The notes: a model not told the origin generated them from the letters alone. DNA of 57,006 nt from Dehalococcoidales bacterium (GCA_016783105.1 JADHXF010000003.1:1-57006); one strand, 5' to 3'. Shown: positions 35,891 to 45,107, counted from the first letter of the stretch. Made by a program: numbers and translations.

Positions 35891-36154
35891 TCATACGGCA
35901 ACCTTATTTTGGACCTTATTGAGACGATGTACGGTGATGGCGACGTCCGGGCACATCAGGGCGCAGATGCCGCAGCCGGTGCAATCGCGGGTTTTCTTTT
36001 CATTGACCTCGGCCGGCGTATACCCCATGCGGTTTATCTGGGAGGCTGGTTTCAAAACTTCCTTGGGACAGAAGGCAACGCAGAGGTGGCAACCTTTGCA
36101 CTTTTCGGAATCAATGACGACGTAGTTCGATTTCCGTTGCGTTGCTGTGGCCAT
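35891..36154 (-). CDS. 2-oxoacid:ferredoxin oxidoreductase, delta (ferredoxin) subunit
   Basis: 87-residue protein with two 4Fe-4S motifs: CKGCHLCVAFCP and CTGCGICALMCP. It passes electrons from the TPP site to free ferredoxin. The start at 36154 is chosen because a GGGGCCGG element lies upstream; the longer frame to 36262 lacks family similarity. It is first in the operon delta-alpha-beta-gamma-mutase-mutase and divergent from the Lrp-type regulator. Confidence 0.9.
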   Translation of the reverse strand: MATATQRKSNYVVIDSEKCKGCHLCVAFCPKEVLKPASQINRMGYTPAEVNEKKTRDCTGCGICALMCPDVAITVHRLNKVQNKVAV

Positions 36155-36269
36155 ATTTCCGGCCCCTTTCACCGGCCAGGGGAAATTTTCTACTCTACAA
36201 TTATCAACCCTGTGCTTCTTTTGGTCAAGGGTTAAAACCTGGCGGAAAAAGGCAAAACTCACCTGATTT

Positions 36270-36299
36270 TTGTCTGATTTAGACGTAGTAAATTATAAT
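36270..36299 (+). promoter_or_regulatory. candidate promoter with palindrome upstream of the Lrp-type gene
   Basis: TTGTCT (36270-36275), 18-base spacer and perfect TATAAT (36294-36299) on the plus strand. A small inverted repeat GTCT-GATTT-AGAC (36272-36284) overlaps the -35 element. The region is shared by both divergent transcripts, so Lrp-type control of the oxidoreductase operon from here is plausible. Confidence 0.45.
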
Positions 36300-36394
36300 T
36301 ATGCCAAATTACAGCCGAGCGGGAAGTAAAGTCGTTTAAAAACAGCGAGCCATCAACTTTTTATTTTTAAGATTAATATGAATTGACAGGGAAG

Positions 36395-36889
36395 ATGTCT
36401 CGTGCCATACTATTGTCTGCCATGGACGACCTGGACTTTCGTCTGATTGCGGAGCTGACCAAGGATGCCCGGCAGAGCAGCGCCGAGCTATCCCGTAAGC
36501 TGAACGTGAACGAGACGACGGTTAGACGGCGGATTCAGCATCTGGAGGAACAGGGCATAGTCACCTTCACCGCCATCCTGAACCCGTCCAAGCTGGGCTA
36601 TAACATCATCGCCATCATCGCCCTTGAGGTGGAGCTGGGGAAAATCGATAGGGTTTCCGAATCGCTGGCGAATTGTCCGAACGTGCGCTACGTATCGCTC
36701 TGCACCGGCAACCATGATTTATTTATCGGCGCGTGGTTCCACTCGTCCGGCGAGCTGACTAAATTCGTCAAGGACTACCTGGCCGGTGTGCCGGGAATCA
36801 GGAAAAGCGAGACCTTCGTCATCCTGGACGTGAAGAAGGATGAGGTGGGCTGGCTGAGGAGCCTGGAGCAGCCAGGCTCCTCGCAATAA
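36395..36889 (+). CDS. Lrp/AsnC family transcriptional regulator
   Basis: About 164 residues. An N-terminal helix-turn-helix (DDLDFRLIAELTKDARQSSA...SRKLNVNETTVRRRI) is followed by a RAM ligand-binding domain (about 75-155). The start is uncertain: ATG 36395 has AGGGA close by; an in-frame ATG at 36422 is an alternative. Members sense amino acids or related metabolites. Being divergent from the 2-oxoacid oxidoreductase/mutase operon, it is the natural candidate regulator of that operon. A strong hairpin overlaps its last codons. Confidence 0.88.
   Translation: MSRAILLSAMDDLDFRLIAELTKDARQSSAELSRKLNVNETTVRRRIQHLEEQGIVTFTAILNPSKLGYNIIAIIALEVELGKIDRVSESLANCPNVRYVSLCTGNHDLFIGAWFHSSGELTKFVKDYLAGVPGIRKSETFVILDVKKDEVGWLRSLEQPGSSQ
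36856..36882. promoter_or_regulatory. strong hairpin at the 3' end of the Lrp-type gene
   Basis: Perfect 11-base stem GAGGAGCCTGG/CCAGGCTCCTC with a five-base loop, inside the last codons of the regulator gene. No T-run follows on either strand. It lies between converging genes and may stall polymerase or stabilise the mRNA end. Confidence 0.6.
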
Positions 36890-36924
36890 CCGGGCAGCTA
36901 CCCCTGAAAGCCCACCCAGGACAA

Positions 36925-38078
36925 CTATTTCGGCCAGGGGTGCCTGGCGATTTCCTTCTCGTTGAGTTCTATCCCGAGCCCCGGCTTTTTCGGCAGGTAG
37001 AGGTAGCCATCCCTGATATCCGGCAGTTCGGTGGTGATATCATCGCGCCAGGGCACGCTGTCCACGTCCGTCTCCATAATCTTGAAGTTGGGTATGGAGG
37101 CGCAGAAATGAGCGTTCATAAACGTGGAAAGGTGGCTGTAGTAGTTGTGGGGTGCCGTTACCGTCTCATACATATCGGCCAGGGCAGCAATGCGGCGCGA
37201 TTCGATGTAGCCGTTCCAGGGCAGGTCAATCATACAGATGTCCAAGGCGTGCTTTTCCAGAAAGGGAGCAAAACCTTTCATATTATACAGGCTTTCCCCG
37301 GAGCAGATGGGCACTTTAGTTGACTCTTTGACCTGGAGGAGCGCCGCCGGGTCGTAAATGTCCATCTCCAGCCACATCAGGTTATATGGCTCCACAGTCC
37401 TGGCGATTTGAATGAAGCCGTCCGTTTTGAAGTTGAAATTCAGGTCGAGGCAGAGGTCGATGTCATCCCCCACCGCTTTGCGGAAGGTGCTCATTAGCCG
37501 GTCAATGGTTTTCAGTATACCGGGGTCAATATTCTGTGCCATAGACCACAGCATACGGGGTGGCTCTCCGGGTGTGAGGATGTTTGTTTTCAGCGCGGTA
37601 TAGCCGCTGGCTGCCACCTCTTCGCCCAGAGCGGGGCGATATCATCATACGTTTTCAATGCTGGTTTATCGGGGTACAGCTCGGGGTTGCGGGTACGGTA
37701 GGTGCCGCAGTGCGACCAGTAAACCCGTATCTTATCGTGGACCGGGCCACCGAATAGCTCATAGAGCGGGACGTTAAGCGCCTTGGCCTTGATGTCCCAG
37801 AGAGCGATTTCAATTCCGGCGATGGCTTTCTGGGCGATGCCTCCGGGATTATGCTGGAGGCGGTGGCCCATCTCGCGGTAGAGCTTCTCCACGGCCCGCG
37901 GGTCCTTGCCGATGAGGCGTGATTCCAGGTCCCTGACGCAGCCGCCGACGCCAAAGGCGGAGCTGTTGTCCGTGCATTCACCGTAGCCAACCAATCCTTC
38001 GTCCGTTTCCACCTTGACGAAGGTGAAAGCACGCCATCCCGCGTCACAGAAAATCGGTGTTACCTTGGTGACCTTCAT
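36925..38078 (-). pseudogene. enolase-superfamily dehydratase/racemase, frameshifted
   Basis: Two frames make one mandelate racemase/muconate lactonizing enzyme-type protein of about 384 residues. The upstream part (38078-37590) has the capping domain and GIEIALWDIKAKALNVPLYE; the downstream part (37617-36925) starts at SGYTALKTN and has metal ligands in DLCLDLNFNF, WLEMDIYD and CSGESL, and the His in TAPHNYYSH. A single base is missing near 37617: restoring it (AAGAGGTGG to AAGGAGGTGG) gives WAKEVAASGYTALKTN in one frame. The start follows GGAGGATTAGTAT. A sugar-acid dehydratase role is likely from the Lys-x-Asn motif. Real pseudogene or sequence error is not decided. Confidence 0.85.
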
Positions 38079-38117
38079 ATACTAATCCTCCAGAATGCTA
38101 AAGTTATGCGCTGCCTT

Positions 38118-39209
38118 TTACCGGAATTGCCGGCATTTCTCTTCCAGAGCACTGAGCAACTGGTTAAAGGAGTCACTGAACGCTTTCACGCCGTCCACCT
38201 GCAATTGCTCGGTAATCGCGTCCAGGTCAATGCCGATTTTTTTCAGGTCGCTTAAAGCCTGCTTCGCTTCCGCCACACCTTTGTTCAAAGTGTCTCCGGC
38301 CTTGCCGTGGTCAAGGAACAAATCAATAGTCTCCTTTGGCAGGGTGTTAATCGTATCCGGACCCATAAGCTCATCCACGTATTTTACGTCGGAGTAGTCA
38401 GGGTTTTTGGTGCTGGTGCTGCCCCAGAGCACCCGCTGGATACGCGCGCCGCGTTTCTGCTGTTTGCTAAATTCCACGCTTGAGAAGACTTCCCGGTAAC
38501 GGCGGTAGACAAGCTTGGAATTGGCCACCGCTGCTTTGCCGCGCAGCGATAGCGCTTCTTCAGTGCCTATTTTTTCCAGTTCGCGGTCTACATATGTATC
38601 CACCCGGCTGACGAAGAAGGAGGCCACCGAAGTTATCGGCTGCGGGTTGGGGCAACTGGCGAGGCCCTGAAGGTACGCTCGGGAAACCGCTTCATAGTGC
38701 GCCATGGAGAACATAAGGGTAATGTTGATATTTATGCCTTCGCCGAGGAGCTGTTCAATGGCCGGGATGCCCGGTGGGGTGGCAGGCACCTTTATCATCA
38801 GGTTAGGCCGGTCTACGAGCCGCCACAGGCGGCGCGCCTCGGCGATTGTCCCGTCTGTGTCATAGGCCAGTGCGGGCGTTGGCTCCAGGCTGACCAGCCC
38901 ATCCATACCGTTGCTGGCGTTATAAACGGGACGGAACACGTCGGCCGCCATCTGGATATCCTCCACGGTGAGGCGGTCATAGATGTCCATGATACTGGCG
39001 CCAGGTTTTGATTTCAGGATGGACTGTATCGCTTCATCATAGTCCTGTCCCTGCGTTACCGCTTTGTGGAAAATGGTGGGGTTGCTGGTCATGCCACTGA
39101 CGCCGTTAGCCACCAGTTGCTTTAGCTGACCGCTGGTAATCAGCCCCCGCTGAATGAAATCGAGCCATATGGACTGGCCCATCTTCTGGACTTCTTTCAG
39201 TTTTTCCAT
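38118..39209 (-). CDS. tal: transaldolase
   Basis: About 363 residues, of the longer bacterial transaldolase class. Segments QSIWLDFIQRGLI, GMTSNPTIFHKAV and the Schiff-base lysine region NLMIKVPATPPGIPAIEQL followed by INITLMFS are clear. It transfers a dihydroxyacetone unit in the non-oxidative pentose phosphate pathway. The start at 39209 follows AAGGAGGAATCCA; the longer frame upstream is not coding. It lies 47 bases downstream of the membrane-bound spermidine-synthase-like gene and may be co-transcribed. Confidence 0.93.
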   Translation of the reverse strand: MEKLKEVQKMGQSIWLDFIQRGLITSGQLKQLVANGVSGMTSNPTIFHKAVTQGQDYDEAIQSILKSKPGASIMDIYDRLTVEDIQMAADVFRPVYNASNGMDGLVSLEPTPALAYDTDGTIAEARRLWRLVDRPNLMIKVPATPPGIPAIEQLLGEGININITLMFSMAHYEAVSRAYLQGLASCPNPQPITSVASFFVSRVDTYVDRELEKIGTEEALSLRGKAAVANSKLVYRRYREVFSSVEFSKQQKRGARIQRVLWGSTSTKNPDYSDVKYVDELMGPDTINTLPKETIDLFLDHGKAGDTLNKGVAEAKQALSDLKKIGIDLDAITEQLQVDGVKAFSDSFNQLLSALEEKCRQFR

Positions 39210-39256
39210 TGGATTCCTCCTTGCCAGAATGCTCTGGCTTGAATTATGACCATTAT

Positions 39257-41719
39257 CTATGGCAGCCTCTTTATTATGCCGTGTTTTATAAAAACGAGGA
39301 AAACGAACAGATAGCAGAAGGCACCGAGCAGCAATGCCTGAGCGAAACCGAGGCTGATGGCAACGACAATGGTGCATGCCGAACCCAGCACCGAGCCCAC
39401 GCCGTTCAGGCCCCACATCCAGGGAATATATTTATCCATCTCCATTTCTTTCAATGCCCTGATGCCAAGTGGAAAAGGGAAGCCCATCAGGAAACCCAGG
39501 GGTACCAGCATGATAATCATAACCAGCAGGCGTAACGCCAGATTGAGCCCAAGCAGCTGGTTGAAAACGAGGGGAATGAGGAAGATGTAAACGATTATCA
39601 ATAAGCCAACGGCGATGGCCGCCGTCGTTATCCCTTTATATATCCCCTCATGGGTCAGGCGGCCGCTGTACATACTGCCCAGGCCGGCACCGGTCAGCAG
39701 CGAAAACAGAAGAACGGCCATGGACAGTACCGGCTGGCCGAGGTAGAGGATAAATCTCTGGATTAATGAAATCTCAATGAGCATAAAGCCGATACCGATG
39801 AGCACAAACAGGACTACGGATTTGATTGGTTTATTCCCTGTGCCCTGGCGTCGCTTTGGCTGACCGCGCACGCGGGAAGAGTGAAGATACCAGTACATCG
39901 GCGGCCCGGCAAGTACGAGCAGCATCAGGACGAATGAAGACCAGAAAGCCAGCGACACCGGTTGCGGCAGGCCGGCATCAATCTTGTAGAAGAACGGGCT
40001 GTTATCACTGACCGTGCTTAAATCCATACCCATCTCGCCAGCAAATTTCTCTACCTGGCGGAAACTCAGGTCGCCACTGGCAAGGTCCTTGAGCGTCGGG
40101 TTAACCGTTCCCTCCTCTTCAAGGTATGGGAAGTAAGATAGAGTTGGTTCATAGCCCAGCTGGAGCAACTTCTCATGTCGGACCAGTGCCTCTTCGGGCG
40201 TAAACGGTGTCTTTTTCAGAACGAAACACGGGTAAACGGATTCACCCGAGCTAAGGCCAAACATATAAACCTGCTTCAATGCCTCGGCATTTTGGATACC
40301 TCTCTGTTCGAGGGACGCCAGCGAGATGGAAAGCAGCCGCCAGGCGGTGAAATCATCGTGGGTCACCACCATGAGTCTCCCTTCCTCGGTCAGGTGGTCC
40401 AGGTAATCACCGATGGACTCCGTGGTGAACAGGAAATTTTCCGTCAGGGAGTAGCCTTCAAGGCTGCGGCTGGTCTGGGTAACCGGGAGGCTGAGCATTA
40501 TTATGTCGTACTTATCCTTCTGACTTTTAAGGAAATTGCGGCCTTCATCAACGATAATCCTTACATTGGGAAAATCGGTGAAAATACCGCCATTATAGCG
40601 GGCATACTCCCGCACCACATCGACGAGGTCCTGGTTGACCTCAACGGCGGTGATATCATCGACGCTGCCCATCAATGCCAGCAGCACGTCCCGGCCGCCG
40701 CCGGGTCCTATGATGAGGGCATTGTCTTTTTCATCTTCGGTAAGGAAATAGAAGGGGAAGTAGCCGGAGAACGTGGTCTTCAGGTCTGCCACCGCCGTTC
40801 CCGGGTTTTCCAGGTTGCCGCTAAACTGGTACATCGGCGCCGAGGCCGAGCCGTCCAGGTAAATCTCCATCTGCTGTGGATACTCGGTGTACTCAACGAG
40901 GTCGGTTCGCCCGAAGGCGCTCCACCGTGTTTCTACTATCCGTGCCGGGGAAGGTCTTTCATAAAGGGCACGGTGAATATCCTTGTCGGGATTCTTACCG
41001 GCGAGTGGAATATCGCTCAGATAGGCGCCGAACAGGTTGGTAATCAAAAGGATGGCGGCGATGATAAAGCTGGCCACGGGCAGCCCTGCCCGCCAGGTGC
41101 TCCACTTGGATAGCCTGCTGGCGAAGAGGAGCGCGGCCGCCGCCGCGGTGATGCCCAGGAAAAAACTGGTATTGATGGCACCAAAGGCGTCGAGGAAGAG
41201 AATGATGCCCAGCGAACCGAGCGCCGCGCCGACCAGGTCGGCACCGTAAACCCGGGCGCTGAGCTCCGGGAAGGCGCGGAAAACCTCGGCCAGCAAGATG
41301 CCGGTGAAGAAAAAGGGTAAGAAGAGCAGGAGGCAGTAAAACAAGATGTTGTTGAATGTGCTATCCAGATAACCAATCTGAATCATCAGTATTACCGAAA
41401 TCGGTATGGCCAGGGCGATGAGGCTGGCAAACAGCGCCAGTGTGCCGAATCTTTTACCTGAACCGGGTGTCTGCGGCCTGAACAGATAAACGAATATGCC
41501 GCCCAGACCCAGGCCCAGCAAAGCCAGAGAAACGATGGCGAAAACGTAATGGTAGAGAATCAATACGGAGAGCAATCGGGAGAGGGTGATCTCAAAAGCC
41601 AGCATGCTGAACGAGGTGAGAAAAACCCCGATTAATAAAATCCATAATGAACTTCTGGTCAGGCCCCTGTCTTCAGAGGCTGTAACTGTGGCTGATGCGG
41701 CATTATTGCGTTTTTTCAT
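39257..41719 (-). CDS. membrane protein with spermidine-synthase-like domain
   Basis: 820 residues: about six to eight N-terminal helices (27-245), a soluble Rossmann-type domain with SAM-site features (IIGPGGGRDVLLALMG, ITAVEVNQ, VRIIVDEGRNFL; about 330-600) and about seven C-terminal helices (605-810). The fold resembles spermine/spermidine synthases, but the catalytic Asp region reads IMLSLPVT, so polyamine synthesis is not assured. Such fusions are widespread and uncharacterised; they could be transporters with a methyl- or aminopropyl-transferase domain. An extended -10 (TGCTATAAT) lies just upstream. Confidence 0.8.
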   Translation of the reverse strand: MKKRNNAASATVTASEDRGLTRSSLWILLIGVFLTSFSMLAFEITLSRLLSVLILYHYVFAIVSLALLGLGLGGIFVYLFRPQTPGSGKRFGTLALFASLIALAIPISVILMIQIGYLDSTFNNILFYCLLLFLPFFFTGILLAEVFRAFPELSARVYGADLVGAALGSLGIILFLDAFGAINTSFFLGITAAAAALLFASRLSKWSTWRAGLPVASFIIAAILLITNLFGAYLSDIPLAGKNPDKDIHRALYERPSPARIVETRWSAFGRTDLVEYTEYPQQMEIYLDGSASAPMYQFSGNLENPGTAVADLKTTFSGYFPFYFLTEDEKDNALIIGPGGGRDVLLALMGSVDDITAVEVNQDLVDVVREYARYNGGIFTDFPNVRIIVDEGRNFLKSQKDKYDIIMLSLPVTQTSRSLEGYSLTENFLFTTESIGDYLDHLTEEGRLMVVTHDDFTAWRLLSISLASLEQRGIQNAEALKQVYMFGLSSGESVYPCFVLKKTPFTPEEALVRHEKLLQLGYEPTLSYFPYLEEEGTVNPTLKDLASGDLSFRQVEKFAGEMGMDLSTVSDNSPFFYKIDAGLPQPVSLAFWSSFVLMLLVLAGPPMYWYLHSSRVRGQPKRRQGTGNKPIKSVVLFVLIGIGFMLIEISLIQRFILYLGQPVLSMAVLLFSLLTGAGLGSMYSGRLTHEGIYKGITTAAIAVGLLIIVYIFLIPLVFNQLLGLNLALRLLVMIIMLVPLGFLMGFPFPLGIRALKEMEMDKYIPWMWGLNGVGSVLGSACTIVVAISLGFAQALLLGAFCYLFVFLVFIKHGIIKRLP

Positions 41720-41737
41720 TTTTCCCGACTTTAGACG

Positions 41738-41746
41738 ATTATAGCA
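41738..41746 (-). promoter_or_regulatory. extended -10 promoter of the spermidine-synthase-like gene
   Basis: Minus strand TGCTATAAT, an extended -10 element, with no good -35. The start codon at 41719 would follow after a leader of about 10-12 bases. Confidence 0.45.
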
Positions 41747-41810
41747 TACTGTTTATTTAATGGGTGTGATTTCTATCAATGCCAGGTTAAAGGTACAACA
41801 GGGTAAAAAG

Positions 41811-41839
41811 CTGACATGGCAGTGACCATGCTTTATAAT
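41811..41839 (+). promoter_or_regulatory. promoter of the 2-hydroxyacid dehydrogenase gene
   Basis: CTGACA (41811-41816), 17-base spacer and perfect TATAAT (41834-41839), 46 bases before the start at 41886. Confidence 0.75.
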
Positions 41840-41885
41840 AGGCATTAGCCCGCAACCTGAAGCAAAGAGCCTGAAGGAGGAAATA

Positions 41886-42911
41886 ATGCCGGAGACGCGA
41901 TTTAGAGTTATGCGAGTGGAGAATAAATTCCGTCTACCCCCGGTGGTGGCCACTACTGAAGTGGAAACCGGGGAGCTGGCCAAAGTCAACGCTGAATTGG
42001 TGGAAGCGGATTGCAAGACGGAAGACGAGATAATTAAAGCGGCCAAAGACGCTGATGCCCTGCTGGTGGTCTTTGCCCCGATAACGCGCCGGGTTCTGTC
42101 GTCCCTGCCCAAATTGAAGGTGGCTGTCAGATACGGTGTTGGCTACGATACGATTGATGTCGACGCCGCCACCGATAATAATGTGATTGTGGTCAATATC
42201 CCTGATTTCTGCCTTGAGGAAGTATCAGACCACGCTATGGCTTTACTGCTTGCCTGTGCCCGGCGTCTGGTCTGGCTGACGGACGGAATAAAGCAGGGAC
42301 GCTGGGGTGAAGTCCAGGCGGAGACAACCAGAGAACCCTCTCTGTTTGAACAGACACTGGGTCTGGTTGGCTGCGGCAATATCGGGCGTCTGACGGCTAA
42401 GAAAGCGCAGTGCTTTGGTTTGAAAACAATCGGGTATGACCCCTATCTGGAGAAATCGGTTGCAGAGAAGCACGGCATAACGCTGGTCAGCCTTCCGGAA
42501 CTGCTGAAAGAGTCAGATTACGTTTGCCTTCAGACTCCTCTGAACCAGGAAACCCGTCATATTATCGGAGAAAAGGAATTAAAGCAGATGAAGCCAACCG
42601 CTTACCTCATTAACACGGCACGTGGAGCGGTGGCGGATGAACCGGCGCTGATTAAAGCCTTGCGGGAGAGGTGGATTGCCGGTGCCGGACTGGATGTCTT
42701 TGAGATGGAACCGATTGGTGCCGATAACCCGCTGCTCAAGATGGACAACGTTGTGCTCACTCCGCACTGTGCTGCCAACTCCAGCACGTCATTACAAAGG
42801 CTCAAGTTGAGTGTGGCGCGTGAGGCCGCCAGGGTGCTTACCGGAAAATGGCCGCGCTACTGGGTAAACAAAGACGTGAAGCCCAAGGTCAGCCTGGTAA
42901 AAGAGGGTTAA
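41886..42911 (+). CDS. D-isomer-specific 2-hydroxyacid dehydrogenase (CtBP/phosphoglycerate dehydrogenase-like)
   Basis: NAD-dependent reduction of a 2-oxo acid to a D-2-hydroxy acid or the reverse. 341 residues. The nucleotide motif GLVGCGNIGRLTAKKA, the substrate Arg in INTARGAVADEPAL, the Glu in DVFEMEP and the His in LTPHCAANS form the complete catalytic set. It lacks the ACT domain of biosynthetic SerA, so a catabolic role is more likely. The start follows GAAGGAGGAAATA. It is monocistronic, with its own promoter. Confidence 0.9.
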   Translation: MPETRFRVMRVENKFRLPPVVATTEVETGELAKVNAELVEADCKTEDEIIKAAKDADALLVVFAPITRRVLSSLPKLKVAVRYGVGYDTIDVDAATDNNVIVVNIPDFCLEEVSDHAMALLLACARRLVWLTDGIKQGRWGEVQAETTREPSLFEQTLGLVGCGNIGRLTAKKAQCFGLKTIGYDPYLEKSVAEKHGITLVSLPELLKESDYVCLQTPLNQETRHIIGEKELKQMKPTAYLINTARGAVADEPALIKALRERWIAGAGLDVFEMEPIGADNPLLKMDNVVLTPHCAANSSTSLQRLKLSVAREAARVLTGKWPRYWVNKDVKPKVSLVKEG

Positions 42912-42957
42912 AAGAACCCGGGCGATTGTTTCCTTATCCGTACTGCGCAAAGGTGCG

Positions 42958-44322
42958 TTAACCCAGAGGCGGGCGGAGGTCTACTTTCAGAACGGACTCA
43001 CACCACCCCGCTACTGCCAGGAGACGGTCTTCGGCTTTGGGTGGCCCGGCCAGCTGGATAGAAAGTGGTAGGCCGCTCTGGCTCAGTCCGGATGGCAGGC
43101 TGATGGATGGTACCCCCATTATGGTCCACGGCCCCTGCATCACCGGGTTTCCCGTTGACGAAAGACCATGTGGCGCCGGCCCCTGAATTCCCGGCGTAAT
43201 CAGGGCATCCGTTTTATATAGCAGTGGCTCCATCTCGGCGTACTGCTGAAGGCGCACTTTAAGCGCCTTTTCGCACTCCGCGGAACCTATTGCCTGGCCA
43301 TCTTCGATTAATTTTCGTATGCCGGCGCGGTATTTATCCCCGTGCCGGGCAAAGCCCTCCCGGTGACTGGCGGCCGCCTCCACCGCCATAAAGATATGGG
43401 CATTGTCAATGATGGTGGTGAAGCTGGGGGGTGGCGTTATTTCCTCAATGGTGGCGCCGGCCTGCCTCAGGCGGGCAACGATTTCATCCATGTGCCGGCG
43501 CATTTCTTCGTCGGCGTGGTCATAGAAGAAGGCACGCACCAGTCCCAGTCGGGGTGGCGACGGCTGCTTTTCCAGCGCTGCCAGGCAGTTGGGAACGGGC
43601 TCATTGAGGGAAAGGGCGTCTTTAGGGTCGTTGCCGGCAATAACCTGAAAAACGAGTGCCACGTCCTTCACCGTACGGGCCAGTATGCCAATATGGTCAA
43701 GGGTCGGGCTCAGCGGCACCACGCCGTAGACGCTGATTCTGCCGTATTGCGGCTTGAAGCCGACGATGCCGTTATAGGCGGCAGGCCGCAGTACCGACCC
43801 CATCGTCTGGCTGCCCAGCGCGGCCGGGCACATGCCGGCGGCAACCCCGGCGCCTGAGCCGCTGCTTGAGCCCCCCGGGGTGTGCTCGGTGTTCCAGGGG
43901 TTGCGGGTGGGTGCGGGGTCAGAAAAGGCGAACTCAGTGGTATGCGTCTTGCCCAGGACGATGGCTCCCGCTTCTTTGAGACGAGCCACCGACGTAGCAT
44001 CGTAGTCGGGAATAAAGCCGGCCCAGGCTTTGGCCCCGGCTTCAGTGGGTAAACCTGCGGTGTAGAAGATATCCTTGATGCCAACAGGTATGCCGTGGAG
44101 CGCACCGCGCCTTTGACCCTTTGCCAGTTCTTGCTCCAGCTGCCGCGCCGTGGCAAGGGCGCCCTGGCGGTCAACCAGAACCCACGCTTTTATCGCGTCA
44201 TCAACGGCGTCAATTCTTTCCAGACAGGATTTAACCAGCTGCGAAGGCGTCAGCTCTCCGGAAGCGATTGCCGAAGCTGCCTCGGTAATGGTCAATGAAT
44301 ACGGTTGTCTTGTGGATGACAT
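42958..44322 (-). CDS. amidase signature family hydrolase (GatA-like)
   Basis: 454 residues with the Ser-cisSer-Lys triad: Lys in VGIKDIFYTAG, cis-Ser in the GGSSSGSGAGVAAG region and nucleophilic Ser in QTMGSVLRPAAYNG. It hydrolyses an amide; specificity in this family is wide. It is not next to gatB or gatC, so a catabolic amidase rather than the tRNA amidotransferase subunit is favoured. The start follows AAAGGAGTTTTAG. Confidence 0.9.
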   Translation of the reverse strand: MSSTRQPYSLTITEAASAIASGELTPSQLVKSCLERIDAVDDAIKAWVLVDRQGALATARQLEQELAKGQRRGALHGIPVGIKDIFYTAGLPTEAGAKAWAGFIPDYDATSVARLKEAGAIVLGKTHTTEFAFSDPAPTRNPWNTEHTPGGSSSGSGAGVAAGMCPAALGSQTMGSVLRPAAYNGIVGFKPQYGRISVYGVVPLSPTLDHIGILARTVKDVALVFQVIAGNDPKDALSLNEPVPNCLAALEKQPSPPRLGLVRAFFYDHADEEMRRHMDEIVARLRQAGATIEEITPPPSFTTIIDNAHIFMAVEAAASHREGFARHGDKYRAGIRKLIEDGQAIGSAECEKALKVRLQQYAEMEPLLYKTDALITPGIQGPAPHGLSSTGNPVMQGPWTIMGVPSISLPSGLSQSGLPLSIQLAGPPKAEDRLLAVAGWCESVLKVDLRPPLG

Positions 44323-44418
44323 CTAAAACTCCTTTCATCAGAGTAATCGAGATAATATTACCACACGCCTGCACCAGGGAGAAACCTCCGACGGCAGCCA
44401 GGCCGTTAAAGATGGCGG

Positions 44419-45102
44419 TCAGTCTGGCCTGGCCATCTGGTAGCCCACTCCCGTCTTGGTGAGAATAATGCTGGGGTGGCCGGGGTCTGTTTCCAGTTTT
44501 TCCCGCAGGCGGCGGATATAGACCTTGAGGCTGTTGGCTGCGTCCGGATGGTCATCGCCCCAGACCGATTCGGTAAAGCTGGCGTGAGTGACCACGCGGC
44601 CGGCATTCTTCATAAGGTGGCTGATGATAGCTACTTCGGTTGGCGTGAGGTTTACCTCTTTCTCATTGAGAAACAGCTGTCCGGTGGCGGGGTCAAGGCG
44701 GAGGTTCCCGCAGACCAGCGATGTCCCGGTGGTGATTGTGCCCGGTCGCCTTGTCAGGGCTTTTATCCTTGATAACAGCTCAAACTGACGGAAAGGTTTG
44801 ACCACGTAATCGTCAGCGCCCCATTCCAGTCCCTTAACGACGTCAATCTCATCGGCGCGCACGGTAAGAATGAGGACGGGGACGCTGGAGAAGAGGCGGA
44901 TTTGCTTCAGTACTTCGAAACCGCTGATATCATCAAGACCGAGGTCAAGGATAACCACATCCGGCTTCTCGGTCTCCACCAGTGCGATTCCTTTTTCTCC
45001 CAGGTGAGTGGATATCAGTTTTGCCTCGGGCCAGCGTATCTGGAAGACGAGGGAAATCGCTTCAACTATACCCTGGTCGTTCTCAATGACGAGCACTTTC
45101 AT
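44419..45102 (-). CDS. OmpR/KdpE-family response regulator
   Basis: 227 residues: receiver (Asp in VVILDLGLDDISG, Lys in DDYVVKPFRQ) and winged-helix DNA-binding domain (LTPTEVAIISHLMKNAG, NSLKVYIRRLREKLE, GVGYQMA). It is encoded 5 bases after the CHASE4-type kinase and is its probable partner. Target genes not visible. Confidence 0.93.
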   Translation of the reverse strand: MKVLVIENDQGIVEAISLVFQIRWPEAKLISTHLGEKGIALVETEKPDVVILDLGLDDISGFEVLKQIRLFSSVPVLILTVRADEIDVVKGLEWGADDYVVKPFRQFELLSRIKALTRRPGTITTGTSLVCGNLRLDPATGQLFLNEKEVNLTPTEVAIISHLMKNAGRVVTHASFTESVWGDDHPDAANSLKVYIRRLREKLETDPGHPSIILTKTGVGYQMARPD

Positions 45103-45107
45103 GGCGT

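Noticed and set aside
40175..41113. Open frame of 312 codons on the plus strand opposite the spermidine-synthase-like gene
   Set aside because: Its composition follows the codon structure of the opposite gene and it has no family features.
42958..44322. Possible GatA subunit of the aspartyl/glutamyl-tRNA amidotransferase
   Set aside because: No gatB or gatC beside it, and the catalytic segment differs from the usual GatA form; a general amidase fits better.
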